From: Chloroflexota bacterium
GTDB lineage: Bacteria > Chloroflexota > Dehalococcoidia > Tepidiformales > Tepidiformaceae
DNA: 64,000 nt
Direction: 5' to 3'
NCBI GenBank assembly: GCA_026705605.1
Contig: JAPPAK010000001.1
Location: 806,001-870,000 of the forward strand
Part shown: positions 27,186 through 35,947 of the stretch, in pieces
Layout of the letters: each line of letters begins with the position of its first letter
Numbering within the stretch: position 1 is the stretch's first letter
Notes under the pieces: model-generated
Database searches by the model: none
Seen by the model: the letters and a program-made list of their open reading frames with translations, nothing else
What the model was told of the DNA's origin: nothing
Made by a program: the position numbers and the translations under genes

Positions 27186-28603
27186 CTCCGCGTCCCCTGT
27201 GGCAGCGCCCGGGCAGCGGCTGCCGCCGCCCGCTCGAAGCTCGCGAACACGGGGATGCGCCGCTCCGCGAACTTCAACCGCACCTCCGCCACGAACGCCT
27301 CCTCGTGCGCGGGGTGCATCACCATCAGGAACGGCTTCGCCGAGCGCTCGATGTGACTCGCCAGCGTGTCGACCAGGTCCTCGACGCGCTCGGGGTGGTC
27401 CTTCCACTGCCGCGCTCCGAACATCGCCGACTGCTCCATCACGAGCGCATCGACGCTCTCGTCGGCGTCGAGGATGCCGAGGATGCGCTCCAGCGTCTCC
27501 CGCTTCCCCTGAACCGTGCCGGCCATGTCGAGCGGGTTCTGGAAGCTCCCACCGATGATGTTGAAGAAGCTCGATAGCTCCTCGTAGGACCCCTCGCTCA
27601 GCCGCCCCACTTCGAACCCCTGCCCCACGAACGCGTCCGTAATGGAGACGGACTGCCCGCCGGTCATCGCCATCAACGCCATGCGTTTCCCCGTCGAGGG
27701 CTTGGCGTCGAGCAGCACCTTCACGGCGTCGACCGTCTCGTCGAGGCTGTTCGTCGAAATCGCCCCGCACTGCCGCATGATTCCCTGCCAGACCGCGTGT
27801 GGCGAGGCCAGCGAGCCCGTGTGCGACATGGTCGCCCGCGCCCCCGCGTCCGTCTGGCCGCCCTTCCACACCACCACCGGCTTGCGCGCGGTCGCCGCCC
27901 GCAGCGCCTGCACGAAACGAGGACCGTCCTTCACGCCCTCGACATACATCGCGATGACGTCCGTCTCCGGATCCTCCGTCAGGTATTCGAGGTAGTCGCT
28001 GATGTCGAGCACGATCGCGTTGCCGAAGCTGGCGCAACGGCTCAGGTGCATCCCGTTCGCGCCCATCACCAGGCTGAACATGATGCTGTGCGTCCCCGAC
28101 TGGGAGACGAACCCGACCCGCCCGTCGTCGGCTACCGGCACGTCCGGGTTGAAGCGCACCCCCACGCGGGGCAGGTACAGCCCCATGCAGTTCGGCCCGA
28201 CGACGTTGAAGTTCGCCTCGCGCGCCATCTCCGTGAGCTGCGCCTGCAGGCTCACCCCCAGCTCCTCGCCCGTCTCCGCGAAGCCCGAGGTGAAGAACGC
28301 CGCGCCACCCACCTTCGCCTCGATCAGGTCCTTCATCACGTACGGCGAGACGTGCCGGGGCACCGCCACGAGCGCATAGTCGACCGGCTCCGGGATGTCC
28401 GTGAGCGCGCGGAAGTTCTCGACCCCCAGCTCTTCGATGCCGGGAATCTCTTTCTCGTCGATCTGGACCGAGTAGAGGTTGCCTCCCCGGTCCTTGAAGG
28501 GCTGGTTATTCCGCAGCCACATGTAGTTCGGACCCTTGTCGCCGATGATGGCGACCGTCTTCGGGTTGAACATGCGGTCGAGCGGGTGTCCTGGTACCGA
28601 CAT
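27182..28603 (-). CDS. Acyl-CoA synthetase (ADP-forming), alpha subunit-like CoA-binding protein
   Basis: 473 residues: a CoA-binding Rossmann domain (MFNPKTVAIIGDKGPNYM, VVGPNCMGLYLPRVGVRFNP) followed by succinyl-CoA ligase-like domains. GRVGFVSQSGTHSIMFSL and MSHTGSLASPHAVW are visible; the latter holds the conserved SHTG histidine that is phosphorylated in ADP-forming acetyl-CoA synthetases. Together with the ATP-grasp subunit encoded 1 nt upstream, it would convert an acyl-CoA, ADP and phosphate to acid, CoA and ATP, or the reverse. The substrate is unknown; acetate is only the default. Confidence 0.85.
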   Translation of the reverse strand: MSVPGHPLDRMFNPKTVAIIGDKGPNYMWLRNNQPFKDRGGNLYSVQIDEKEIPGIEELGVENFRALTDIPEPVDYALVAVPRHVSPYVMKDLIEAKVGGAAFFTSGFAETGEELGVSLQAQLTEMAREANFNVVGPNCMGLYLPRVGVRFNPDVPVADDGRVGFVSQSGTHSIMFSLVMGANGMHLSRCASFGNAIVLDISDYLEYLTEDPETDVIAMYVEGVKDGPRFVQALRAATARKPVVVWKGGQTDAGARATMSHTGSLASPHAVWQGIMRQCGAISTNSLDETVDAVKVLLDAKPSTGKRMALMAMTGGQSVSITDAFVGQGFEVGRLSEGSYEELSSFFNIIGGSFQNPLDMAGTVQGKRETLERILGILDADESVDALVMEQSAMFGARQWKDHPERVEDLVDTLASHIERSAKPFLMVMHPAHEEAFVAEVRLKFAERRIPVFASFERAAAAAARALPQGTRS

Positions 28604-28604
28604 C

Positions 28605-29303
28605 TCAGGCCTCCGCCAGCACGATGCGGGCGTCCACCGCGATTGCGCCTTCGGGTGAGGCGATGACCGGGTTCAGGTCGAGCTCCGCCACCTCCGGGTG
28701 CTCCGCCGCGAACACCGACACGCGGTCGAGCATCGCCTCGATCGCGCCGATGTCGACCGGTGGCTGCCCGCGGACGCCGTCGAGCACCTGCCGCCCCTGG
28801 ATCTCGTCGATCATGTCGCGTGCATCGCCCTCGCCGAGGGGCGCCAGCCGGAAGGCCACGTCTCCCAGCACCTCCACCATGATTCCCCCCAGGCCGAACA
28901 TCATCACCGGCCCGAACTGCGGGTCCGTCGCAACCCCGACGATCACTTCCACCCCGGGAGCTGCCATCTCCTGCACGGAAACGCCCTCGATCGCCGCCGA
29001 GGGCTGGGCCGCCTGCACGGACCGGATGATCTCGTCGTACGCCTGCGCGACCTCCTCGTGGCTCTCGAGCCCGAGCACCACGCCGCCCACGTCGCTCTTG
29101 TGCGCCACGTTCGGGGAGACGACCTTGAGCGCCACCGGATAGCCCATCGCCTCGGCCTGCGCCGCCGCCTCCTCGCGCGTCTGCGCCAGCGTGGTCGCCG
29201 TCACGGGAACGCCGGCGTCGCCCAGCGCCGCTTTCGCCTCCACCTCGGAGAGCAGGGTGCGGTTCTGGGTGCGTGCGCTGGCGATGGTCTCGGCGAAGGT
29301 CAT
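28605..29303 (-). CDS. Acyl-CoA synthetase (ADP-forming), beta subunit (ATP-grasp)
   Basis: The 232-residue ATP-grasp protein has SARTQNRTLLSEVEAKAALG, VALKVVSPNVAHKSDVGGV, VQEMAAPGVEVIVGVATDPQFGP (shown in parts) and a C-terminal DLNPVIASPEGAIAVDARIVL. All are typical of the beta subunit of ADP-forming acetyl-CoA synthetase, including the histidine in AHKSDVGG. It precedes the alpha gene and forms a two-gene operon. Subunits are often fused into one protein of about 700 residues; here they are separate. Confidence 0.87.
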   Translation of the reverse strand: MTFAETIASARTQNRTLLSEVEAKAALGDAGVPVTATTLAQTREEAAAQAEAMGYPVALKVVSPNVAHKSDVGGVVLGLESHEEVAQAYDEIIRSVQAAQPSAAIEGVSVQEMAAPGVEVIVGVATDPQFGPVMMFGLGGIMVEVLGDVAFRLAPLGEGDARDMIDEIQGRQVLDGVRGQPPVDIGAIEAMLDRVSVFAAEHPEVAELDLNPVIASPEGAIAVDARIVLAEA

Positions 29304-29380
29304 GGGCGGTCCTCGGCGTGGAGTCGCCGGATTCTAGCGGCCCCTGTGCGTTCACGCCCGATGGATGAGGGAAACAGGGT

Positions 29381-29454
<74 letters not shown>

Positions 29455-29465
29455 GCGAGAAGAAC

Positions 29466-29552
29466 TGGTGCCCAGGGTGAGATTTGAACTCACACGCCCC
29501 GAAGGGCACTGCCCCCTCAAGACAGCGTGTCTGCCGGTTCCACCACCTGGGC
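29466..29552 (-). tRNA. tRNA-Leu (GAG)
   Basis: An 87-nt class II tRNA on the minus strand with a long variable arm (GTGCCCTTCGGGGCGT region). Anticodon stem CTGTC/GGCAG encloses loop TTGAGGG, giving GAG. The acceptor stem GCCCAGG/CCTGGGC, discriminator A and encoded CCA are all visible. Confidence 0.95.
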
Positions 29553-29633
29553 CCAGACCATCGATCGTAGGCAGCGAGCCAGCCTGCGGCAAGCGCATTG
29601 GCGGTAGCGCCACCCGATCTCAGGAAGAGGGTT

Positions 29634-29709
29634 TGGCAGGGGTGGCAGGACTCGAACCCGCGACACTCGGATTTGGAGGCCGATGCTCTACCAACTGAGC
29701 TACACCCCT
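29634..29709 (-). tRNA. tRNA-Trp (CCA)
   Basis: A 76-nt tRNA on the minus strand with acceptor AGGGGTG/CACCCCT, D arm AGCTCAGTTGGTAGAGC, anticodon loop CTCCAAA (CCA), T arm GGGTTCGAGTCCT, discriminator G and encoded CCA. It is first in the minus-strand trio Trp-Leu-Cys. Confidence 0.95.
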
Positions 29710-29806
29710 GCGGCCCTGAGATCGTACCAAACACCCGCGACACGGGCCCCGACCGCCTCTCCCGGCGATCATTGTTCGTTGGCCGCCCCTCCCCAACACT
29801 CGTTCA

Positions 29807-30733
29807 ATGACACGACATCTGCTTGACTCCGCCGACCTCACGCCTGCCGAGATCGGTTTCCTCCTGGAGACCGCCCTGGAGTTCAAGCGTCGTCCCCGTA
29901 AGCTCCTCGAAGGGAAGCATCTCGCCCTCCTCTTCGAGAAGCCTTCCCTGCGAACCCGGGTCAGCTTCCAGGTCGGGATGCACCACCTCGGTGGCGAGAC
30001 CCTCTACCTCGCCCCCCAGGAAGTGGGGCTTGGCGAGCGTGAGGCCATCAAGGATGTCGCCCGTGTCCTCGCCCGCTACGTCGACATCGTCGCCGTGCGC
30101 ACCTTCGGACAGGTCATCGTCGAGGAATACGCGCGCTTCTCCGACATCCCCGTGGTGAACGCCCTCACCGACGAGCAGCATCCCTGCCAGGCCCTCGCCG
30201 ACCTCCTCACCCTGCGTGAGCGCTTCGGGGACCCGCGCGGCCACTCCCTCGCCTTCATCGGCGACGGCAACAACGTCTCCTCCAGCCTCATCGTGACCGC
30301 GGCCTCGCTTGGCATGGACGTGCGTCTCGCGACGCCCCAGGGCTACCGTCCGCCCGAGGCTTTGCTAGTCGAGACAGAGGTCCGCGCCGGCGAAACGGGC
30401 GGCTCGTTCCTGCTCACGGCGGACCCCGACGAGGCCGCCGCAGGCGCCGACGCGCTCTACACCGACACCTGGATCTCCATGGGCCAGGAGCGCGAGTCGG
30501 AGCGCCGCCGTATCGATTTCGTGGGGTACTGCCTCGATGAGGCGCTCGTGGCTCGCACCTCCCCCAACGCGCTCATCATGCACGACCTCCCCGCCCACCG
30601 TGGCGAGGAAATCACCGACGAGGTCATGGAGTCCCCCAACTCGATCATCTTCGACCAGGCGGAGAACCGCGTGTGGGCGCAGGCGGCCGTTGTGGCCTTC
30701 CTGCTCGGCCTCGTTGAGGCGCCTGCCGCCTGA
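29807..30733 (+). CDS. argF: Ornithine carbamoyltransferase
   Basis: The 308-residue arginine-biosynthesis enzyme makes citrulline from ornithine and carbamoyl phosphate. The carbamoyl-phosphate loop KPSLRTRVSFQ, the HPCQALADLLTL segment and the SMG loop in TDTWISMGQE are present. The ornithine-contact motif, normally HCLPAHRG, here reads HDLPAHRG: Asp260 replaces the conserved Cys (codon GAC, 30584-30586). AACACT lies 6 nt before the ATG without a ribosome binding site, an imperfect form of the leaderless pattern. No other arginine gene is adjacent. Confidence 0.9.
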   Translation: MTRHLLDSADLTPAEIGFLLETALEFKRRPRKLLEGKHLALLFEKPSLRTRVSFQVGMHHLGGETLYLAPQEVGLGEREAIKDVARVLARYVDIVAVRTFGQVIVEEYARFSDIPVVNALTDEQHPCQALADLLTLRERFGDPRGHSLAFIGDGNNVSSSLIVTAASLGMDVRLATPQGYRPPEALLVETEVRAGETGGSFLLTADPDEAAAGADALYTDTWISMGQERESERRRIDFVGYCLDEALVARTSPNALIMHDLPAHRGEEITDEVMESPNSIIFDQAENRVWAQAAVVAFLLGLVEAPAA

Positions 30734-30757
30734 ACCTCTGGCCGTGGGCGCGTTCGC

Positions 30758-30791
30758 TATGATTGCCGGGGGAGGCCGGCGCGTACGCGCC
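30758..30791 (+). promoter_or_regulatory. cdaA leader: -10 TATGAT plus perfect palindrome
   Basis: TATGAT (30758-30763) precedes an SD-like GGGGGAGG and then GGCGCGTACGCGCC (30778-30791), a perfect 14-nt palindrome that can fold as a hairpin or bind a dimeric protein. The cdaA ATG is 15 nt after the palindrome. The palindrome therefore separates the purine-rich element from the start codon. Confidence 0.45.
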
Positions 30792-30805
30792 GCGAGCGAT
30801 GAACC

Positions 30806-31636
30806 ATGGACTTCCAGGAGGCCCGCGAAGTCCTCAATCAGTTCGATTGGTCGGCCGCGATCGACGTCCTGCTCATCGCGGCCGCCATTTTTGCTGCCTT
30901 CCGGCTGCTGAGCCGCACGCGCGCCATCACCCTGCTGCGCGGCGCCGTGGGCCTCATCCTCGTCCTCGTCATCCTCGGCCTCGCGCTCGATCTGACCGCC
31001 GTCAACTGGATTCTGCAGAACGGCCTCGTCGCCCTCATCGTCGGCGCCGCCGTCATCTTCCAGCCCGAGATCCGGCGCGGCCTCGACCTGCTGGGCCGAA
31101 CCGGTATCCAGGATCTCCTCGCCCACGACCCCACCGAGGACACCATCGATGCCGTCGCCGAGGCTGCCACGCGCATGGCCCGCGAGCGCCACGGCGCCCT
31201 CATCGTCTTCGAGCGCGAGACCGGTCTCCAGGATGTCGTCGAGACGGGCGTGCCGGTCGATGCGCGCGTCTCGTCCGAGCTGATCGAGGGCATTTTCTTC
31301 CCCAACTCGCCCCTGCACGACATGGCCACCGTCGTCCGCGGCGCCCGTGTGGTTGCCGCCTCCTGCGAGCTTCCCCTGGCCGACGAGGTTCGGGGGTTCG
31401 GCGTGCGCAGGCTCGGGACACGTCACCGCGCTGCCGTCGGGATCACGGAGCAGACCGACGCCCTCACCGTCATCGTCTCCGAGGAGACCGGCGAGATCAG
31501 CGTGGCCCAGAGTGGCCGGCTCGATCGGGTTGCTCGGGGAACGCTCCTCGCCCAGGAGCTTCACCGGCGCATGGAGCGCCATCCCGACGGCGACAACGGC
31601 GAGCCCGCTGGCCTAGAGCGCGTGACGAATGAATGA
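30806..31636 (+). CDS. cdaA: Diadenylate cyclase CdaA (DAC domain), with altered DGA motif
   Basis: 276 residues: three N-terminal membrane helices (about 18-34, 44-62, 70-85) and a cytoplasmic DisA_N/DAC domain that makes c-di-AMP from two ATP. VSSELIEGIFFPNSPLHD, LGTRHRAAVGI (RHR at 206-208) and TVIVSEETGEISVA are typical. The catalytic DGA motif reads HDMA (Asp172-Met173-Ala174; Met codon 31322-31324), an unusual glycine substitution next to the metal-binding aspartate. The gene is followed by cdaR with an 8-nt overlap, the standard cdaA-cdaR pairing. About 30 C-terminal residues are a polar tail. Confidence 0.92.
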   Translation: MDFQEAREVLNQFDWSAAIDVLLIAAAIFAAFRLLSRTRAITLLRGAVGLILVLVILGLALDLTAVNWILQNGLVALIVGAAVIFQPEIRRGLDLLGRTGIQDLLAHDPTEDTIDAVAEAATRMARERHGALIVFERETGLQDVVETGVPVDARVSSELIEGIFFPNSPLHDMATVVRGARVVAASCELPLADEVRGFGVRRLGTRHRAAVGITEQTDALTVIVSEETGEISVAQSGRLDRVARGTLLAQELHRRMERHPDGDNGEPAGLERVTNE

Positions 31637-32978
31637 CCTCTGGGTACGCCTGCGCCCGCTCCTGCTGACCGCGCGCACCCTTGCGAGAGCCACGGTCCTG
31701 TCCCTCGTTCACAACTGGCCGCTCACCCTCTTCAGCCTCGTGCTCTCTTTCGCCATCTGGTTCCTGGTGGAGGATGTCGAGAATCCGCGCATCGAGGCCA
31801 CCGTCCCCGCTGAGGAGCAGGCCGCCATCCCCGTCGAGGTGGTCAACGTGCCGAGCGGCCTCATCGTGGGCGAAGTTGAACCCATCCGCGTCTTCGTCGA
31901 GGCCCGTGAGGAAGACATCGACGAGCTGCGCGCGGCCGACTTCAACGCCGTGGTGGATGCCTCGCAGGTCGGGGCCGGGGACGTCCGCAGTCTCCCCGTC
32001 ACCGTCACCACGGAGCGCCGCGAAGTGCGCGTCATCCGCCCGGAACCGCGAACCGTCGAGGTCTCCGTGGTCGCGACCGTCAGCAGGGAACTCCCCGTCA
32101 CGGTCGTCATCACCGGGGAGCTCCCCTCGGGCTTCCGTCAGGGTCTGGAGGCGGTCGATCCTCCCTTCGTCGAGATCACGGGCAGGGAAGAGCTCGTGGA
32201 CTCCGTCGACGAGATCCAGGCGACCGTTTCGATCGCCAGCCTGCAGAACACACAGACCTTCAATGTCGAGCTCGTTCCGCGAACGAGCGATGGCTCCCGC
32301 GTTACCGTCACGCTCTCCCGGAATCGTGCGCGGGTCACCGTCCCCGTCGAGGAGGCGCTGCTGACGCGCCAGATAGCCGTCCTCGGGGGGGCGACCGGCG
32401 CCCCCGCGCGCGGCTACACCGTAACCGATGTTGCGGTCAGCCCCTCCCCCATCGAAGTCACGGGTCCACGCGACATCGTCGAGAGCCTCTCCGCCTTCGT
32501 CGTCGAAGACGCCGATGTCAGCGGCGCCATCGCCGAGGTCATCGAGAGCCGCGAGCTCGAACTTCCGCCGGGTGTGTCCGCTAACGTGGACACGGTCTTC
32601 ATCACGGTCACCATCGACCCACAGATAGGATCGCGCGTGTTGCGCGTCGTCCCTGTCTTCAGCGATACCCCTCAGGGGCTGGAGCTGGCGGCAGGCGTGT
32701 ACTTCGTGGAGGTCCGCCTCGCCGGCCTCGAGCCCGACCTCGCCCGCCTCGGCCTGGACGACGTGACCGCCAGCGTCTCCCTCGCCGGAGCTCCCCCCAG
32801 GTTCTCCCGCCACCAGCCCGAGGTCTCCGTTCCCGAGGGCATCGAGGTCGTGTCCGTCGCGCCCCTCTGGGTCCAGCTGGTCGCCCCTCCCGAGGAAGAA
32901 TCCCAAGAGGAGGAGGCCGCCACCGACGAGGAGGGCGAGTCGGACGAGACTGCAGAAGAGGATGAGGCCGGGCAGTGA
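31629..32978 (+). CDS. CdaR/YbbR-domain protein, regulator of CdaA
   Basis: 449 residues. An N-terminal transmembrane helix (LTLFSLVLSFAIWFLVEDVE, about 35-52) is followed by four beta-rich YbbR repeats facing outside, with recurring patterns such as VPVEVVNVPSGL, LPVTVVITGELPSGF and IAVLGGATGAPARGY. A strongly acidic C-terminal tail (EEESQEEEAATDEEGE and on) follows. In Firmicutes CdaR binds and modulates CdaA at the membrane. The ATG overlaps the cdaA stop by 8 nt, and the stop overlaps the der GTG by 4 nt. The acidic tail is longer than I would expect and may be lineage specific. Confidence 0.87.
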   Translation: MNDLWVRLRPLLLTARTLARATVLSLVHNWPLTLFSLVLSFAIWFLVEDVENPRIEATVPAEEQAAIPVEVVNVPSGLIVGEVEPIRVFVEAREEDIDELRAADFNAVVDASQVGAGDVRSLPVTVTTERREVRVIRPEPRTVEVSVVATVSRELPVTVVITGELPSGFRQGLEAVDPPFVEITGREELVDSVDEIQATVSIASLQNTQTFNVELVPRTSDGSRVTVTLSRNRARVTVPVEEALLTRQIAVLGGATGAPARGYTVTDVAVSPSPIEVTGPRDIVESLSAFVVEDADVSGAIAEVIESRELELPPGVSANVDTVFITVTIDPQIGSRVLRVVPVFSDTPQGLELAAGVYFVEVRLAGLEPDLARLGLDDVTASVSLAGAPPRFSRHQPEVSVPEGIEVVSVAPLWVQLVAPPEEESQEEEAATDEEGESDETAEEDEAGQ

Positions 32979-34318
32979 TCGCCTCGGGTCATCTCCCCCG
33001 CGTGGCCATCGTGGGCCGCCCCAACGTGGGCAAGTCGTCTCTCTTCAACCGCATCGTGGGCGAACGGCTCGCCATCATCGAGGACGAGCCCGGCACCACC
33101 CGCGACCGCCTTGAGGCCGAGGTCGAGTGGCGCGACCGGCCCTTCCTTCTCCTCGATACCGGTGGTTTCCAGGTCGAGGACGAGGGCGACTACACCGACC
33201 TCATCCGCGCCCAGATCAACGCTGCCATCGCCGAGGCCACGCTGGTCCTCTTCTGTGTCGATTCCCGCGACGGCCTCACCGCCAGCGACTACGACGTGGC
33301 CGACGCCGTGAGGCGCGGCGAGACCCCCGCCATCCTCGTCGCCACAAAGGCCGACAACGAGTCGCGCGAGATCGTCGCCGCCGCCGAAGCGGGGGCGCTC
33401 GGCTTCGGTCTGCCGCTCCCCGTCTCCGCCCTCCACGACCTGAACGTCGGCCTCCTCCTCGATGCGGTCGTCGAGCGCCTCCCCGAGACCCCGCCCCTCG
33501 TCGAGCAGGACCGGGTCCGCGTCGCCATTGTCGGACGACCCAACGTCGGCAAGTCAACCCTCGTAAACGCCCTCATCGGCGAGGAGCGCGTCATCGTCAG
33601 CGACGTTGCCGGCACGACGCGCGACGCCATCGACACCGACCTGGACGCCCCCGAGGGCGCATTCACGCTGATCGACACCGCCGGCATCCGGCGGCCCGGC
33701 AAGCGCGGCCAGGGCGTCGAGCGCCACGCCGTCCTCCGCGCCACCGCCGCCCTCGCCCGCTGCGACGTCGCCATCGTCCTTGTCGACGGCGCCCAGGGGG
33801 TCACCTCGCAGGACACGCACATCGCCGGCCTCGCCCAGGAGGCCTCCACCGGCATTGTGGTGGCGGTGAACAAGACCGACCTCTGGGAGAGTCCCGAGGA
33901 GGACCGCGCCCGCCTTCTCGCCGCCATGCGCGAGCGTTTCCGCTTCCTGCCCTGGGCGATGTTCACGTTCGTCTCGGCCGAGGAAGCCGCCGGCCTCCCC
34001 GACCTGCTCCGCCTGGCCGCCGAGGCCCGCGAGGCGCGCCGCCGCCGCATCCCCACGGGCGAGCTGAACGGCATCTTCCGCCGCGCCCTCCGCGACCATG
34101 CTCCGCCGGTCGTTCACAGCAAGCGCCTCAAGATTCGCTTTGCCACCCAGCCATCGGTCGACCCGCCCACCTTCGTCGTGTTCGTCAACGACCCCAAGCT
34201 GATTCACTTCAGCTACCGCCGCTACCTCGAGCGCTGCCTGCGCGAGGCGCACGACTTCGAGGGCACTGCCATCCGGTTCGCCTTCCGTGGCTCGAACGAG
34301 GAAGATGAGCCGGAATGA
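32975..34318 (+). CDS. der: Ribosome-associated GTPase Der (EngA)
   Basis: The 447-residue double GTPase matures the 50S subunit. The first G domain has GRPNVGKSSLFN, DTGGFQ and TKAD; the second has GRPNVGKSTLVN, DTAGIR and NKTD. The C-terminal KH-like domain ends in RFATQPSVDPPTFVVFVN and SYRRYLE. The GTG start lies 4 nt inside the cdaR stop, and only about ten residues precede the first P-loop, as usual for Der. It is followed directly by plsY and gpsA, a common der-plsY-gpsA order. Confidence 0.95.
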   Translation: MIASGHLPRVAIVGRPNVGKSSLFNRIVGERLAIIEDEPGTTRDRLEAEVEWRDRPFLLLDTGGFQVEDEGDYTDLIRAQINAAIAEATLVLFCVDSRDGLTASDYDVADAVRRGETPAILVATKADNESREIVAAAEAGALGFGLPLPVSALHDLNVGLLLDAVVERLPETPPLVEQDRVRVAIVGRPNVGKSTLVNALIGEERVIVSDVAGTTRDAIDTDLDAPEGAFTLIDTAGIRRPGKRGQGVERHAVLRATAALARCDVAIVLVDGAQGVTSQDTHIAGLAQEASTGIVVAVNKTDLWESPEEDRARLLAAMRERFRFLPWAMFTFVSAEEAAGLPDLLRLAAEAREARRRRIPTGELNGIFRRALRDHAPPVVHSKRLKIRFATQPSVDPPTFVVFVNDPKLIHFSYRRYLERCLREAHDFEGTAIRFAFRGSNEEDEPE

Positions 34319-34941
34319 TCGGCGAGTACATCGGCAACATCGCGATCGGCTACGTCCTCGGCTCGATCCCGACCGGACTGCTCCTCGGCTACCTCTGGCT
34401 GCGCAAGGACATCCGCGAGTTCGGCAGCGGCAAGACCGGCATGACCAACATCCTGCGCACCGCCGGCCCCATCCCCGCCGCCCTCGGCCTCTTCGTCGAC
34501 GTGGGCAAGGGCGCCGCGCCGGTCGTCATCGGCCGCTTCCTCTTCGATGACGTTGGCGTTGCCATGGCGGGTGGCGGAGCTGCGGTGGTCGGCCACGTCT
34601 GGCCGGTCTTCGCGGGTTTCCGCGGTGGCCGCGGTGTCGCGACCGCCCTCGGGACCCTCCTCGCCATCACCCCCCTCCTCGCGCTCGCCATGCTCGGCGC
34701 GGGTGTCATTGCCGTCGGCATCACGCGCATGGCCTCCGTCATGTCGCTAGTGGGAGGGATTGCAGCGGTAGGAATCACGGGCGGACTCGCCCTCGCCGGT
34801 GACCTCGACCCCATCGTCGCCTGGTACGCCCTCGGCATGGTCGCGTTCCTCTACTACATGCACATCCCGAACATCCGCCGCCTGATCGCGGGCACTGAAC
34901 CGAAGCTCGGGCAGGGTGGCGACACGGCTGCGAGCGGCTGA
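34315..34941 (+). CDS. plsY: Glycerol-3-phosphate acyltransferase PlsY
   Basis: The 208-residue polytopic membrane enzyme transfers an acyl group from acyl-phosphate to glycerol 3-phosphate, starting phospholipid synthesis. Conserved motifs are GSIPTGLLLGYL, DIREFGSGKTGMTNILR (FGSGxxGxTN), GHVWPVFAGFRGGRGVAT and a C-terminal YMHIPNIRRLIAG. It overlaps der by 4 nt and is followed 3 nt later by gpsA, which makes its substrate glycerol 3-phosphate. Confidence 0.94.
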   Translation: MIGEYIGNIAIGYVLGSIPTGLLLGYLWLRKDIREFGSGKTGMTNILRTAGPIPAALGLFVDVGKGAAPVVIGRFLFDDVGVAMAGGGAAVVGHVWPVFAGFRGGRGVATALGTLLAITPLLALAMLGAGVIAVGITRMASVMSLVGGIAAVGITGGLALAGDLDPIVAWYALGMVAFLYYMHIPNIRRLIAGTEPKLGQGGDTAASG

Positions 34942-34944
34942 GCC

Positions 34945-35925
34945 GTGCCCTCCTTCACCGTTGCCGGCGCGACCTCCTGGGGCGTGACCCTCGCGGGCTT
35001 TCTGGCCCAGGGCGGCGCCGAGGTGACCATCCTCGTCCGCACCCCCGACGAAGCCGCCACGGTCGATCGTGACCGCGGGCTCGCGCGCCTGCCCGGCTTC
35101 GAGCTGCCTGCCACTGTGCAGATATCCCCCATCGAGGCCGCCCCCGCCGCCGATGGGATCGTCGTTGCCGCCCCGGCCCAGTCCTTCCGCGCCACGGCGC
35201 AACACCCCGCCCTCTCCCGCGACGTTCCGGTGCTGACCGCAGCCAAGGGCATCGAGCACGGCTCCCTCATGCGAATGAGCGAAGTGCTTGCCGCCTGTGG
35301 CTGGCCCGCCGAGCGCATCTCCGCCCTCTCCGGCCCCAACCTCGCCCGCGAGATCGTCGCGGGCCTCCCCGCCGCCTCCACCGTCGCCTCCGCCGGCGAG
35401 GCGGAGGCGGAGATGTGGCAGCGCGCTCTCAGTACCTCCCGCTTCCGCGTCTACCGTTCCCCCGACCTCGTCGGCGTCGAGCTGGGCGGGGCCCTCAAGA
35501 ACGTCGTCGCGATCGCGGCGGGCGTGGGGGCGGGACTTGGCCTCGGCGCGAACGCCCTCGCGTCCCTCACCACCCGCGGACTCGCCGAGATCACCCGCCT
35601 CGCCGTTGCCGAAGGCGCCTCAGCGACGACCCTCCTCGGCCTCGCCGGCGTCGGTGACCTCATGGCGACCTGCTACTCCCCGCTCAGCCGCAACCACCGC
35701 TTCGGCGAGCGCCTCGCCGCGGGGGACGCGCCCGAACAGGCGATGGCGGCTGCCGGCGGCGTTGTCGAGGGGGCCGCTACCGCCCCGGTTGCCCTCGCAC
35801 TGGCCGCGCGCCACGGTCTTGATATGCCCATCGCCGAACAGGTCAACGCCGTCATCTCCGGCGAGCGCTCCGTCACCGATGCCCTGGAGGCGCTTCTTTC
35901 CCGCGACCTTCGCGCCGAGGGGTGA
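34945..35925 (+). CDS. gpsA: NAD(P)+ glycerol-3-phosphate dehydrogenase
   Basis: The 326-residue enzyme reduces dihydroxyacetone phosphate to glycerol 3-phosphate for PlsY. The dinucleotide fold starts VAGATSWGVTLAGFLAQGG. SGPNLAREIVAGLP, the active-site lysine in VELGGALKNVVAIAAG and GLAGVGDLMATCYSPLSRN are all typical. The GTG start follows plsY after 3 nt. All expected domains are present. Confidence 0.94.
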   Translation: MPSFTVAGATSWGVTLAGFLAQGGAEVTILVRTPDEAATVDRDRGLARLPGFELPATVQISPIEAAPAADGIVVAAPAQSFRATAQHPALSRDVPVLTAAKGIEHGSLMRMSEVLAACGWPAERISALSGPNLAREIVAGLPAASTVASAGEAEAEMWQRALSTSRFRVYRSPDLVGVELGGALKNVVAIAAGVGAGLGLGANALASLTTRGLAEITRLAVAEGASATTLLGLAGVGDLMATCYSPLSRNHRFGERLAAGDAPEQAMAAAGGVVEGAATAPVALALAARHGLDMPIAEQVNAVISGERSVTDALEALLSRDLRAEG

Positions 35926-35947
35926 ACCGCTGTGTACCATCAGAGGC

